From MWH-TA3 sp044353905 (lineage in GTDB: Bacteria; Actinomycetota; Actinomycetes; Actinomycetales; Microbacteriaceae): a stretch of DNA of 6,756 nucleotides. The stretch is taken from positions 1 to 6,756 of the forward strand of contig JBILBA010000034.1 in NCBI GenBank assembly GCA_044353905.1, written 5' to 3'. Positions 1 to 5,292 of the stretch are shown piece after piece. Every line of letters begins with the position of its first letter. Within the stretch, counting starts at the first letter, position 1. Position numbers and translations under genes: made by a program. Under the pieces are notes generated by a model, which saw nothing but the letters and a program-made list of their open reading frames with translations, was not told where the DNA came from and ran no database searches.

Positions 1-987
1 AAATGCCTGGCCCAGAAGAGCGATCGCTTTGCGCCCGCGTGACAGATTTTGGAGTTTCTTCTGCGCGGAAACTGCCCTGAACTTCGGGATGACAAATCGT
101 TCCGCAAGGCGCTTGGCGAAGCCCGCGTGAAACTGTGCTCGAAGAGTAGGGACCAGCGCGGGTAAATCGATCGTGTTGTCGTCGAACGGGACCGTTGTGG
201 GTCCCGTGAAGTTGAACCGCGCGAATGAACCGTCCGACATGTGCTCGCCTTCGACGCCGATGTACTCGCCGTAGGAAAGCCCCGTCGTGAGGCCAATCCG
301 GTTGAACCGGAACACGAGACCGAGGCGCAGGTGGTCGTCGCCGATTCCGACGGGAAACACGCCGCGCGACGCCATGACTCGTGCAAGCTCGATCTTGTCC
401 CGCTCCCAGTAGGACTTTCCGCTCAATTGCTGGCGGTAAACCTGGATATCGTCGTGGCGTTCGTGAACATGCGCAACACGGGCAAAGTAGGCCCACAAGT
501 GACCAATCGGGAAAACACCCGAAATGCCTCGATTAACGGGATCCAGCGTCTCCCCCGTAGCCGCCACCAACACGACGTCGTCGAGGGGTTGCGCAGCGGA
601 AATCAATTGGTCGACGATGGACAAATAGTCGGGACTCAGGACGTAATCCTCTTCGAAAAATCCGAGCCAGGTTGCGTCCGGATGTGATTTCAGCATGTTT
701 TCTTCGATAAGGCAGTTGGCTTCGGTGATTCCGATATTCTTCGTCGCGCTGAGCACGGTGGCGTTGGGGAACAGTGAGCGTGCCATGTCTACAATCGCTG
801 CGGTGTGATCGGGTTTGCCTTGGAACTCGGCCTTTGAGCCCGCGTAGCCATCGACCGAGATGCATAGTTTGGATTGGTCAACCGGCAGTGTCTGTGATTT
901 CAGTGACTCCAAAACTTTCTGCGCGTATTCCACACGATTGAATAGCAGCAGGCCAATCGGGTGCGGAAAAGTCGGGGATTTCGCCAC
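1..987 (-). CDS. Glycosyltransferase, GT-A fold with EED metal motif (C-terminus beyond window)
   Basis: This frame is open from a GTG at 987 to the window edge, giving 329 visible residues with no stop. The N-terminus (IGLLLFNRVEYAQKVLESL, residues 11-29) is the usual first strand and helix of a nucleotide-sugar GT-A fold. ISVDG (43-47) is the second strand. KNIGITEANCLIEENM (83-98) matches the N-x-G-x-x-x-A-x-N segment of GT2-type enzymes. FEEDYVLSPDYL (111-122) contains the acidic triad that replaces DXD and resembles the EDD-x(4)-PDF segment of GnT-I (GT13) proteins. It probably transfers a sugar from a nucleotide donor to a cell-surface glycan; donor and acceptor cannot be read from the sequence. 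The GTG start is supported by AGGGGA at 995-1000, seven bases upstream. The gene follows the methyltransferase gene after 11 bases and is probably co-transcribed with it. The enzyme class is fairly secure; the exact family is not. Confidence 0.8.
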   Translation of the reverse strand, partial: MAKSPTFPHPIGLLLFNRVEYAQKVLESLKSQTLPVDQSKLCISVDGYAGSKAEFQGKPDHTAAIVDMARSLFPNATVLSATKNIGITEANCLIEENMLKSHPDATWLGFFEEDYVLSPDYLSIVDQLISAAQPLDDVVLVAATGETLDPVNRGISGVFPIGHLWAYFARVAHVHERHDDIQVYRQQLSGKSYWERDKIELARVMASRGVFPVGIGDDHLRLGLVFRFNRIGLTTGLSYGEYIGVEGEHMSDGSFARFNFTGPTTVPFDDNTIDLPALVPTLRAQFHAGFAKRLAERFVIPKFRAVSAQKKLQNLSRGRKAIALLGQAF

Positions 988-994
988 GCGTGCG

Positions 995-1000
995 TCCCCT
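995..1000 (-). promoter_or_regulatory. Ribosome binding site of the left-edge glycosyltransferase
   Basis: AGGGGA lies seven bases before the GTG at 987 and overlaps the TAG stop (999-1001) of the upstream methyltransferase gene. It decides between the GTG at 987 and starts further inside, and it suggests termination-reinitiation coupling within the operon. Confidence 0.5.
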
Positions 1001-1625
1001 ACAGCTTGACCAGCGTGAGGATTCCGTCACCAACGGGCACCATGGTCGCGCGGACGTTTTCGTCGACGGCGTAGTCGCCGAGGAGTGTTCGAAGCTCTGT
1101 GGTCGCGGCATCGCGTTTCGTCGGCTGCGCAACGAGCCCACCGCCGAGGGCGTGTGTGACCGCGACAATTCCTCCGACTCGAGCAAGGTGGAGTGCGTGG
1201 CGCGTCAGGTCCAGAGTTCCCTTTCCCGTGGCGTTGACAACGATGAGGTCGTAGGTGCCTTCATTCATGCGCGGAAGGATGTCTGCGGCATCACCGCTGA
1301 TGAGCCTCACGCGGCTCGAGGCGATTCCAGCACTCGCGAAGAGGTCTTTCGCGGATTGTTGGTGATCGACGTCCTTTTCGATCGTGGTCAGGTGCGTTTC
1401 CGGGCTTGCGAGAAGCAACCATTGACTGGCGACACCGAGCCCCGTGCCGATTTCGACGATCGATTGAGCGTTAGAGAAGGAAACGAGCGACGCGAGGAAC
1501 GAGCCCATCGCGGGCGTGATCGGTTCGACACCGTGCTCACGGGATGCGTGCCGTGCGATTCGAATGGCGTCGGGCTCCGTGACATAGTTTTCGGTCCATG
1601 CAGAGACCTGTGTTGCATCGAGCAT
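999..1625 (-). CDS. SAM-dependent O-methyltransferase family protein (class I), altered metal site
   Basis: This 208-residue protein has the length and order of the small actinobacterial O-methyltransferases (methyltransferase_3 type, the family of M. tuberculosis Rv1220c). The AdoMet loop is VEIGTGLGVAS (57-67). The acidic ribose-binding residue after strand 2 is E83 in TTIEKD. GDAADILP (111-118) is the adenine-side motif, and the C-terminus ends in the typical PVGDGILTLVK. It would bind AdoMet in the cytosol; no substrate is evident. Unusually, the segment that normally reads DGDK after strand 4 is NATGKG (131-136), and the following D-N pair is T157-H158, so the usual divalent-metal ligands are missing. 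The ATG at 1625 has a near-perfect AGGAGG site. It is the first gene of an operon with the glycosyltransferase and is divergent from tatB, a pairing close to that in other actinobacteria. Confidence 0.88.
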   Translation of the reverse strand: MLDATQVSAWTENYVTEPDAIRIARHASREHGVEPITPAMGSFLASLVSFSNAQSIVEIGTGLGVASQWLLLASPETHLTTIEKDVDHQQSAKDLFASAGIASSRVRLISGDAADILPRMNEGTYDLIVVNATGKGTLDLTRHALHLARVGGIVAVTHALGGGLVAQPTKRDAATTELRTLLGDYAVDENVRATMVPVGDGILTLVKL

Positions 1626-1629
1626 GTCG

Positions 1630-1637
1630 CCCCTCCT
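1630..1637 (-). promoter_or_regulatory. Strong Shine-Dalgarno for the O-methyltransferase gene
   Basis: The minus strand reads AGGAGGGG here, four bases before the ATG at 1625 when counted from the last G. It is the only strong Shine-Dalgarno at an operon-first gene in this window. It indicates a leadered transcript, in contrast to the leaderless-looking neighbours. Confidence 0.75.
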
Positions 1638-1670
1638 ATCCGCTGCCTAAACTCTATGGTCTAACGGCGT

Positions 1671-1682
1671 TATTCTAGAAAC
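1671..1682 (+). promoter_or_regulatory. Putative leaderless promoter (-10) of tatB
   Basis: TATTCT (1671-1676) fits TANNNT and is followed by exactly six bases (agaaac) and then the ATG at 1683. No Shine-Dalgarno is present. This spacing puts the transcription start on or next to the A of the start codon. No good -35 is visible. Confidence 0.5.
1672..1677 (-). promoter_or_regulatory. Putative -10 element for the O-methyltransferase/glycosyltransferase operon
   Basis: The minus strand reads TAGAAT, close to the TATAAT consensus. A start about seven bases downstream would give a leader of roughly 40 bases containing the AGGAGG site. No convincing -35 is visible at 17 bases. It overlaps the putative tatB -10 on the other strand by five bases. 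Confidence 0.4.
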
Positions 1683-2024
1683 ATGTCGTTCGGGCTCACT
1701 ATCGAGAAACTCTTCCTCATCGGACTTGTTGCTCTTCTTGTCGTTGGTCCCGACCGTCTTCCTGGTTTTGCCGCGCAACTCGCGCGACTCGTCACGCGAC
1801 TTCGCGACATGGCGCGTGGCGCGGAATCGCGATTCAAGGACGAATTCGGCGGTGACGTCGATTTAGCCGAGCTCAAGAAACTAGACCCTCGTCAGTATGA
1901 CCCGCGTCGAATCATTCGAGACGCGCTGAAGGAAGAGCCCGTTCGGGTTAGGCCCCCGCGTGCTCCGAAAACACCCACCGACGACACAAAGCCCGACACG
2001 GCCTTCGACGGCGAGTCGACCTAG
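1683..2024 (+). CDS. tatB: Twin-arginine translocase subunit TatB (Sec-independent translocase)
   Basis: This 113-residue protein is the usual length for actinobacterial TatB. It has a short N-terminus, one membrane helix (about residues 7-21, EKLFLIGLVALLVV), the hinge GPDRLP (22-27), an amphipathic helix (about 28-50, GFAAQLARLVTRLRDMARG) and a charged, proline-rich cytoplasmic tail. The block KKLDPRQYDPRRIIRDAL in the tail is characteristic of Microbacteriaceae TatB and separates it from TatA. With TatC it forms the receptor for folded proteins carrying twin-arginine signals at the cytoplasmic membrane. TatA and TatC are not in this window. The start is the first ATG; it has no Shine-Dalgarno and sits six bases after a TANNNT hexamer. 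Its stop codon overlaps that of the convergent stress-protein gene by four bases (CTAG). Confidence 0.93.
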   Translation: MSFGLTIEKLFLIGLVALLVVGPDRLPGFAAQLARLVTRLRDMARGAESRFKDEFGGDVDLAELKKLDPRQYDPRRIIRDALKEEPVRVRPPRAPKTPTDDTKPDTAFDGEST

Positions 2025-2518
2025 GGTTTTTCTCGAGGCGCTTCGGCCAGAGCGCGTTGGGCGGCACCCGCGGTTCCCGAGGGCACCGTCACCTCGTAGC
2101 GTGAGGCGAGCACCTGTTGAACAGAAGAAAAGTCGTGGCGGCGCCGACGCATCGCGTACAGCGCAAGAGTGACCAACACCCCCATGCCGGCACCGATTGC
2201 GATGACGGCGGGCATCGCGAACGAAGTTGTGGTGGGCTCGCTCAGGAGGCTGAGAACCAGGCTGAAAAACAAGCCGAACCACGCGCCGTTCAGGGCGCCT
2301 CGCAGGGCGACGCGCGCGTAGGTCAATCGACCCGTCACTCGTTCGACGGTGACCAGGTCGCGACCGACAATCGCGATGTTCGCGACGTTGTAACCGGACT
2401 GCGCAAGGCGGTTCACGATTGACTGCGCCTCGGCGTAGGTGTCAACCGTCGACAGAACATCACCACGCGGGATCTCAGAGGAGGGGCCACGACGAGAGAA
2501 CAAGGACGGATTCGACAC
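2021..2518 (-). CDS. General stress protein 17M-like (YflT domain) two-TM membrane protein
   Basis: This 165-residue protein has an N-terminal alpha/beta domain of the kind found in B. subtilis YflT/GSP17M. VLSTVDTYAEAQSIVNRLAQ (21-40) is the first strand and helix, and YNVANIAIVGRDL (43-55) the second. Two membrane helices follow (about 74-93 and 102-122). An RRRR stretch (124-127) and a cytoplasmic tail with the family-like DFSS..Q..A..YEV pattern come next. The biochemical role is unknown; related actinobacterial genes are annotated as general stress proteins. The start is GTG at 2518; the nearby ATG and GTG upstream are out of frame. It has no Shine-Dalgarno and lies six bases after GAGAAT. 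It is divergent from the mgtE-derived ORF and mrp, and its stop overlaps the tatB stop. The family is fairly certain, the function is not. Confidence 0.8.
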   Translation of the reverse strand: MSNPSLFSRRGPSSEIPRGDVLSTVDTYAEAQSIVNRLAQSGYNVANIAIVGRDLVTVERVTGRLTYARVALRGALNGAWFGLFFSLVLSLLSEPTTTSFAMPAVIAIGAGMGVLVTLALYAMRRRRHDFSSVQQVLASRYEVTVPSGTAGAAQRALAEAPREKP

Positions 2519-2524
2519 GTCACC

Positions 2525-2553
2525 ATTCTCTCACCCCGCGAGTACGCTGGAAA
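2525..2553 (-). promoter_or_regulatory. Putative leaderless promoter of the stress-protein gene
   Basis: On the minus strand, TTTCCA (2548-2553, four of six matches to TTGACA) is followed by a 17-base spacer and GAGAAT (2525-2530, four of six matches to TATAAT). Six bases then lead to the GTG at 2518. The -35 overlaps the opposite-strand -10 at 2543-2548, so the two promoters probably compete. Confidence 0.45.
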
Positions 2554-2554
2554 C
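2543..2554 (+). promoter_or_regulatory. Putative leaderless promoter of the fusion ORF and mrp
   Basis: TACGCT (2543-2548) fits TANNNT and is followed by exactly six bases (ggaaac) and the GTG at 2555. The last five bases, gaaac, are identical to those before tatB. A weak -35 candidate, TCACCA (2520-2525), lies 17 bases upstream. This was probably the promoter of the lost mgtE-type gene and is now the nearest promoter for mrp. Confidence 0.5.
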
Positions 2555-2725
2555 GTGAGTTCGACACGCGTCTATGTTGCCCGACTCGCGGGGTGTGCGG
2601 TCTTTGACCCGCTCGGCGATCGGGTCGGACGCGTGCGCGATGTTGCGACGAAAGACTTCATTCGTTCAGAGTTGCGTGCGCTTCTCGAGGAACTCGACAA
2701 ACCAGCCAAAAATGACAAGTCCTGA
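2555..2725 (+). CDS. Small ORF: apparent in-frame fusion of a MgtE-type N-terminus to a DUF1003 C-terminus
   Basis: GTG at 2555 opens 56 codons. Residues 1-30 (containing RVYVARLAGCAVFDPLGDR and VGRVRDV) match the start of actinobacterial MgtE-type CBS/magnesium transporter proteins, which normally continue with a long PRC-barrel-like domain, the MgtE N domain and CBS domains. Residues 31-56 instead read ATKDFIRSELRALLEELD and a short charged tail. This resembles the extreme C-terminus of actinobacterial DUF1003 membrane proteins, the gene usually found between mgtE and mrp. I infer an in-frame deletion of most of both genes, with the junction near 2640-2645. It has no membrane helix, CBS domain or metal site, so transport is not expected. 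It keeps a promoter-like start and overlaps mrp by 14 bases, so it may survive as a translational leader for mrp. The MgtE half is recognised more securely than the DUF1003 half; both are from memory of the families. Confidence 0.7.
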   Translation: MSSTRVYVARLAGCAVFDPLGDRVGRVRDVATKDFIRSELRALLEELDKPAKNDKS

Positions 2726-3806
2726 GGAGCTACGGGAGGCCGTTGGATCGGTCATCGACCCGGAACTGCGTCGCTCGCTCGGCGAACTGGGGATGATCGA
2801 ATCAGCGGAGGTCGATGGCTCGACCGCACGCGTCACGGTGTTGTTGACGATCGAGGCGTGCCCGAAGCGTTCCGACATCGAAGCCGAGGTGCGTGCTGCG
2901 GCGCTCGCGATGAGCGGCATCGACCAGATCGATCTGACCCTTGGCGTCATGAGCGCCGATGCGCGAAAAGCGTTGTCGGCACAACTTCATGGCGGACGAA
3001 AGGCGGAGGACCGGTTCGGGCCGAAATCTCTCGTCCGAGTGATTGCCGTCTCGAGCGGAAAGGGCGGGGTGGGGAAGTCAACTGTCGCCGCTAACCTCGC
3101 CGTCGCGTTGGCCGCCCGTGGGCAGAAGGCCGGACTGCTCGATGCGGACGTTCACGGATTCTCGATCCCCGGCTTGCTGGGAATTTCGGACGAAAAACCG
3201 ACCAAGGTCGAGGACATGATTCTGCCTCCGCGCGCCTTTGATGTGGGCGTCATCTCGATTGGCATGTTCGTCGATCCACACACGCCCGTGTCGTGGCGTG
3301 GCCCGATGATGCACCGGACCATCAATCAATTCCTCTCGGATGTCTACTTCGGCGACCTTGATGTTCTCGTCTGTGACCTTCCGCCGGGGACCGGCGATGT
3401 CGCGATTTCCCTCGGGCAACTGGTTCCAAACGCCGACGTTCTCGTCGTGACGACGCCTCAGACAAGCGCGAGCGACATCGCCGAACGATCGGGGCTCGTC
3501 GCGCGCCAACTCGGGCAACGGGTCATCGGTGTGGTCGAGAACATGTCGGACTGGACAGACACAGATGGTGTCGAGCACACGATGTTCGGAACCGGTGGCG
3601 GTGCCGAGGTCGCGGCGCGTCTCGCCGTTCCGCTATTCGGCACGATCCCGCTCACGCCGTCGGTGATTGCGGCGGGGGATAGCGGGAAACCCTTTTCGGT
3701 TGGCGACCCTGCCGACGTCGCGGTCGTCGCCTTCAACCGCATTGTCGATGCCGTCATCGAGTCCGCGCCACAGCGCGGCACGGCATCAATTCCGCTATCC
3801 GTTTAG
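2712..3806 (+). CDS. mrp: Mrp/ApbC-family P-loop ATPase, Fe-S cluster carrier type
   Basis: This 364-residue protein has the usual two-part Mrp architecture. An N-terminal MIP18/DUF59 domain (about 1-85; DPELRRSLGELGMI at 16-29 and conserved C50 in EACPKR) is followed by a ParA/MinD-type ATPase. The deviant Walker A is GKGGVGKST (116-124), with LLDADVHG at 142-149 and the Walker B region CDLPPGTGD at 221-229. ENMS (276-279) and FGTGGG (292-297) follow. Family members bind and transfer Fe-S clusters in the cytosol. The CXXC pair normally just after ENMS is absent here, as I recall for many actinobacterial homologues. I chose ATG 2712 because homologues begin here. The frame stays open upstream to an ATG at 2574, but that stretch overlaps the small ORF and reads as nonsense. 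No close Shine-Dalgarno is present, so translation is probably coupled to the overlapping ORF. Its stop overlaps that of pepP. Confidence 0.93.
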   Translation: MTSPEELREAVGSVIDPELRRSLGELGMIESAEVDGSTARVTVLLTIEACPKRSDIEAEVRAAALAMSGIDQIDLTLGVMSADARKALSAQLHGGRKAEDRFGPKSLVRVIAVSSGKGGVGKSTVAANLAVALAARGQKAGLLDADVHGFSIPGLLGISDEKPTKVEDMILPPRAFDVGVISIGMFVDPHTPVSWRGPMMHRTINQFLSDVYFGDLDVLVCDLPPGTGDVAISLGQLVPNADVLVVTTPQTSASDIAERSGLVARQLGQRVIGVVENMSDWTDTDGVEHTMFGTGGGAEVAARLAVPLFGTIPLTPSVIAAGDSGKPFSVGDPADVAVVAFNRIVDAVIESAPQRGTASIPLSV

Positions 3807-5254
3807 GACAGTCGGCTGACCCAGGCTTCTACGTCGTCCGCAGAGCGCGGAATGCCGACGGACAGGTTCTCGGCGCCGGTTGACGTGACGACAATGTTGT
3901 CTTCGATGCGAACGCCGATTCCTCGGAATGCTTCAGGGACAGTGAGGTCATCCACCTGGAAGTAGAGTCCCGGTTCGATTGTGAAGACCATTCCCTCGCG
4001 CACGATTCCGTCCTTGTAGAACTCTTTTCGCGCTTGCGGGCAGTCGTGCACGTCGAGCCCGAGGTGGTGCGAGGTTCCGTGAACCATGTAACGACGGTGA
4101 TGTTGGCCGGATTCGGACAATGATTCGTGAAGAGAGACGGGCAAGAAACCCCACTCAGAGACGTACCGTGCGATGACGGCCATTGCGGCGGCGTGAACCT
4201 CACGGAAAACAATCCCGGGTTTCACCACTGCGAACGCTGCATCGGCCGCATCGCGAACCGCTTCGTAGACGAGACGCTGCGTCTCGGTGAATCGGCCGTT
4301 GACCGGAAAGGTTCGCGTGATGTCCGCGGTGTACAGGCTCTCGACCTCGACGCCCGCGTCCATGAGCACGAGATCGCCATCGCGGACCGGACCATCGTTT
4401 CGGACCCAGTGCAAGATACAGGCATGAGCGCCGGCGGCGGCGATTGTTTCGTAGCCCACATGGTTTCCCTCTGCGCGAGCGCGACGGTTGAACGTTCCTT
4501 CGATCAGGCGTTCGCCACGTGTGTGTGCGGTCACCTCGGCGAGCGTTCCGAGGACGTCATCGAACCCCGCCGCCGTGGCCGCGATTGCGAGCCGGATTTC
4601 GGCGATCTCGAACGCGTCCTTGACGAGTCGTTGTTCGCTCTGGAAAACGGCGAGTTCGTCGTCTCGGGAGGTGGCTGTGCCCCGAGCGTGATCGATTGCC
4701 TCGGTCACCGCTGAATCCGCTTCGCGAATGATCACCCAACTGGCATCGGCCTGGTCGAGAACGTCGGACAGGTCGGCGAGCGATCGCGTGGCGAACCCCA
4801 GTTCAACCGCTACGGCCTCGGGGGTCGGGCGTGGGCCAACCCAGAACTCGCCGATGTCGGCGTCGGAATAGAACTCTTCCGTGCCGCGTCCAGCGGGAAA
4901 ACGGTAGTAGACCGTCGCGTCGTGGTCGGTCCCGTTCGGAGTGAGGACGAGCACCGAGTCGGGAACGGTGTCGGAACCCCAACCCGTGTAATACGAGAAC
5001 GCGGAATGAGCGCGATAGGGGTGATGCGTGTCGTACGACCGAACCAACATGGGGCCCGCGGGGAAAACGAGCGTGTGTCCAGCGAACTCGGCGGACAGAG
5101 CACGTCGGCGTTCGGCACAAAACGGGACCTGGTCGCGTTGCACCGCGACGGGTTGGTCGACATTCGCCCAATCACCCGAGATGTACCCGTGGAACGCCGA
5201 GTTGTGGGGCGTTGTCGATCGATTCGCATTTCGCGAAATGGCGTCGTCACTCAT
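3803..5254 (-). CDS. pepP: Xaa-Pro aminopeptidase (aminopeptidase P, peptidase M24B)
   Basis: This 483-residue protein has an N-terminal AMP_N domain (about 38-180) and a C-terminal pita-bread metallopeptidase domain (about 215-475). The dinuclear metal ligands are all present: D299 (LMDAG), D311 (TADITRTFP), H396 (GTSHHLGLDVHD), E427 (TIEPGL) and E451 (RIEDN). The catalytic histidines H282 (CILHW) and H403 are also present. It removes N-terminal residues that precede proline from peptides in the cytosol, normally with manganese. There is no signal peptide. The polar N-terminus (NRSTTPHNSAF) matches actinobacterial homologues, supporting ATG 5254. No Shine-Dalgarno is visible; CAGACT at 5261-5266 sits six bases upstream and may be a weak leaderless -10. 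It converges on mrp with a four-base stop overlap and is divergent from the PHP gene. Confidence 0.95.
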   Translation of the reverse strand: MSDDAISRNANRSTTPHNSAFHGYISGDWANVDQPVAVQRDQVPFCAERRRALSAEFAGHTLVFPAGPMLVRSYDTHHPYRAHSAFSYYTGWGSDTVPDSVLVLTPNGTDHDATVYYRFPAGRGTEEFYSDADIGEFWVGPRPTPEAVAVELGFATRSLADLSDVLDQADASWVIIREADSAVTEAIDHARGTATSRDDELAVFQSEQRLVKDAFEIAEIRLAIAATAAGFDDVLGTLAEVTAHTRGERLIEGTFNRRARAEGNHVGYETIAAAGAHACILHWVRNDGPVRDGDLVLMDAGVEVESLYTADITRTFPVNGRFTETQRLVYEAVRDAADAAFAVVKPGIVFREVHAAAMAVIARYVSEWGFLPVSLHESLSESGQHHRRYMVHGTSHHLGLDVHDCPQARKEFYKDGIVREGMVFTIEPGLYFQVDDLTVPEAFRGIGVRIEDNIVVTSTGAENLSVGIPRSADDVEAWVSRLS

Positions 5255-5260
5255 GCGGCT

Positions 5261-5266
5261 AGTCTG
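5261..5266 (-). promoter_or_regulatory. Weak putative leaderless -10 of the aminopeptidase P gene
   Basis: The minus strand reads CAGACT, then six bases, then ATG at 5254. It has the same spacing as the other starts but a C at the first -10 position. TAGTTT (5277-5282, minus) is a better hexamer that would give a leader of about 16 bases without a ribosome site. The choice between them is open. Confidence 0.25.
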
Positions 5267-5280
5267 CCACTTCTCGAAAC

Positions 5281-5292
5281 TATGCTGACGGT
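5281..5292 (+). promoter_or_regulatory. Putative leaderless promoter (-10) of the PHP phosphoesterase gene
   Basis: TATGCT (5281-5286) fits TANNNT and is followed by exactly six bases (gacggt) and ATG at 5293. No Shine-Dalgarno is present. No clear -35 is visible at 16-18 bases. Confidence 0.5.

Noticed and set aside
241..687. 148-codon open frame on the plus strand
   Set aside because: It is antisense to the glycosyltransferase frame, which runs uninterrupted from 987 to 1 with recognisable motifs.
533..865. 110-codon minus-strand frame
   Set aside because: It is arginine- and histidine-rich nonsense in a different frame within the glycosyltransferase gene.
990..1664. 224-codon open frame on the plus strand
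   Set aside because: It is antisense to the methyltransferase gene, and its composition (rich in R, D, E and C, with no domain) is typical of a shadow frame in high-GC DNA.
2021..2045. T-run (ggttttt) after the tatB stop as a terminator
   Set aside because: No stable GC hairpin precedes the T-run, and these bases encode the C-terminus of the convergent stress protein.
2574..2711. N-terminal extension of Mrp from an ATG at 2574
   Set aside because: The 46 extra residues do not resemble any Mrp. They read out of frame through the MgtE/DUF1003 fusion ORF, whose own frame gives recognisable protein. Homologues start near the ATG at 2712.
3078..3578. 166-codon minus-strand frame
   Set aside because: It lies antisense to the ATPase domain of Mrp, which carries intact Walker and DLPPGTGD motifs.
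4127..4714. 195-codon open frame on the plus strand
   Set aside because: It is antisense to the conserved catalytic domain of aminopeptidase P and has no recognisable domain.
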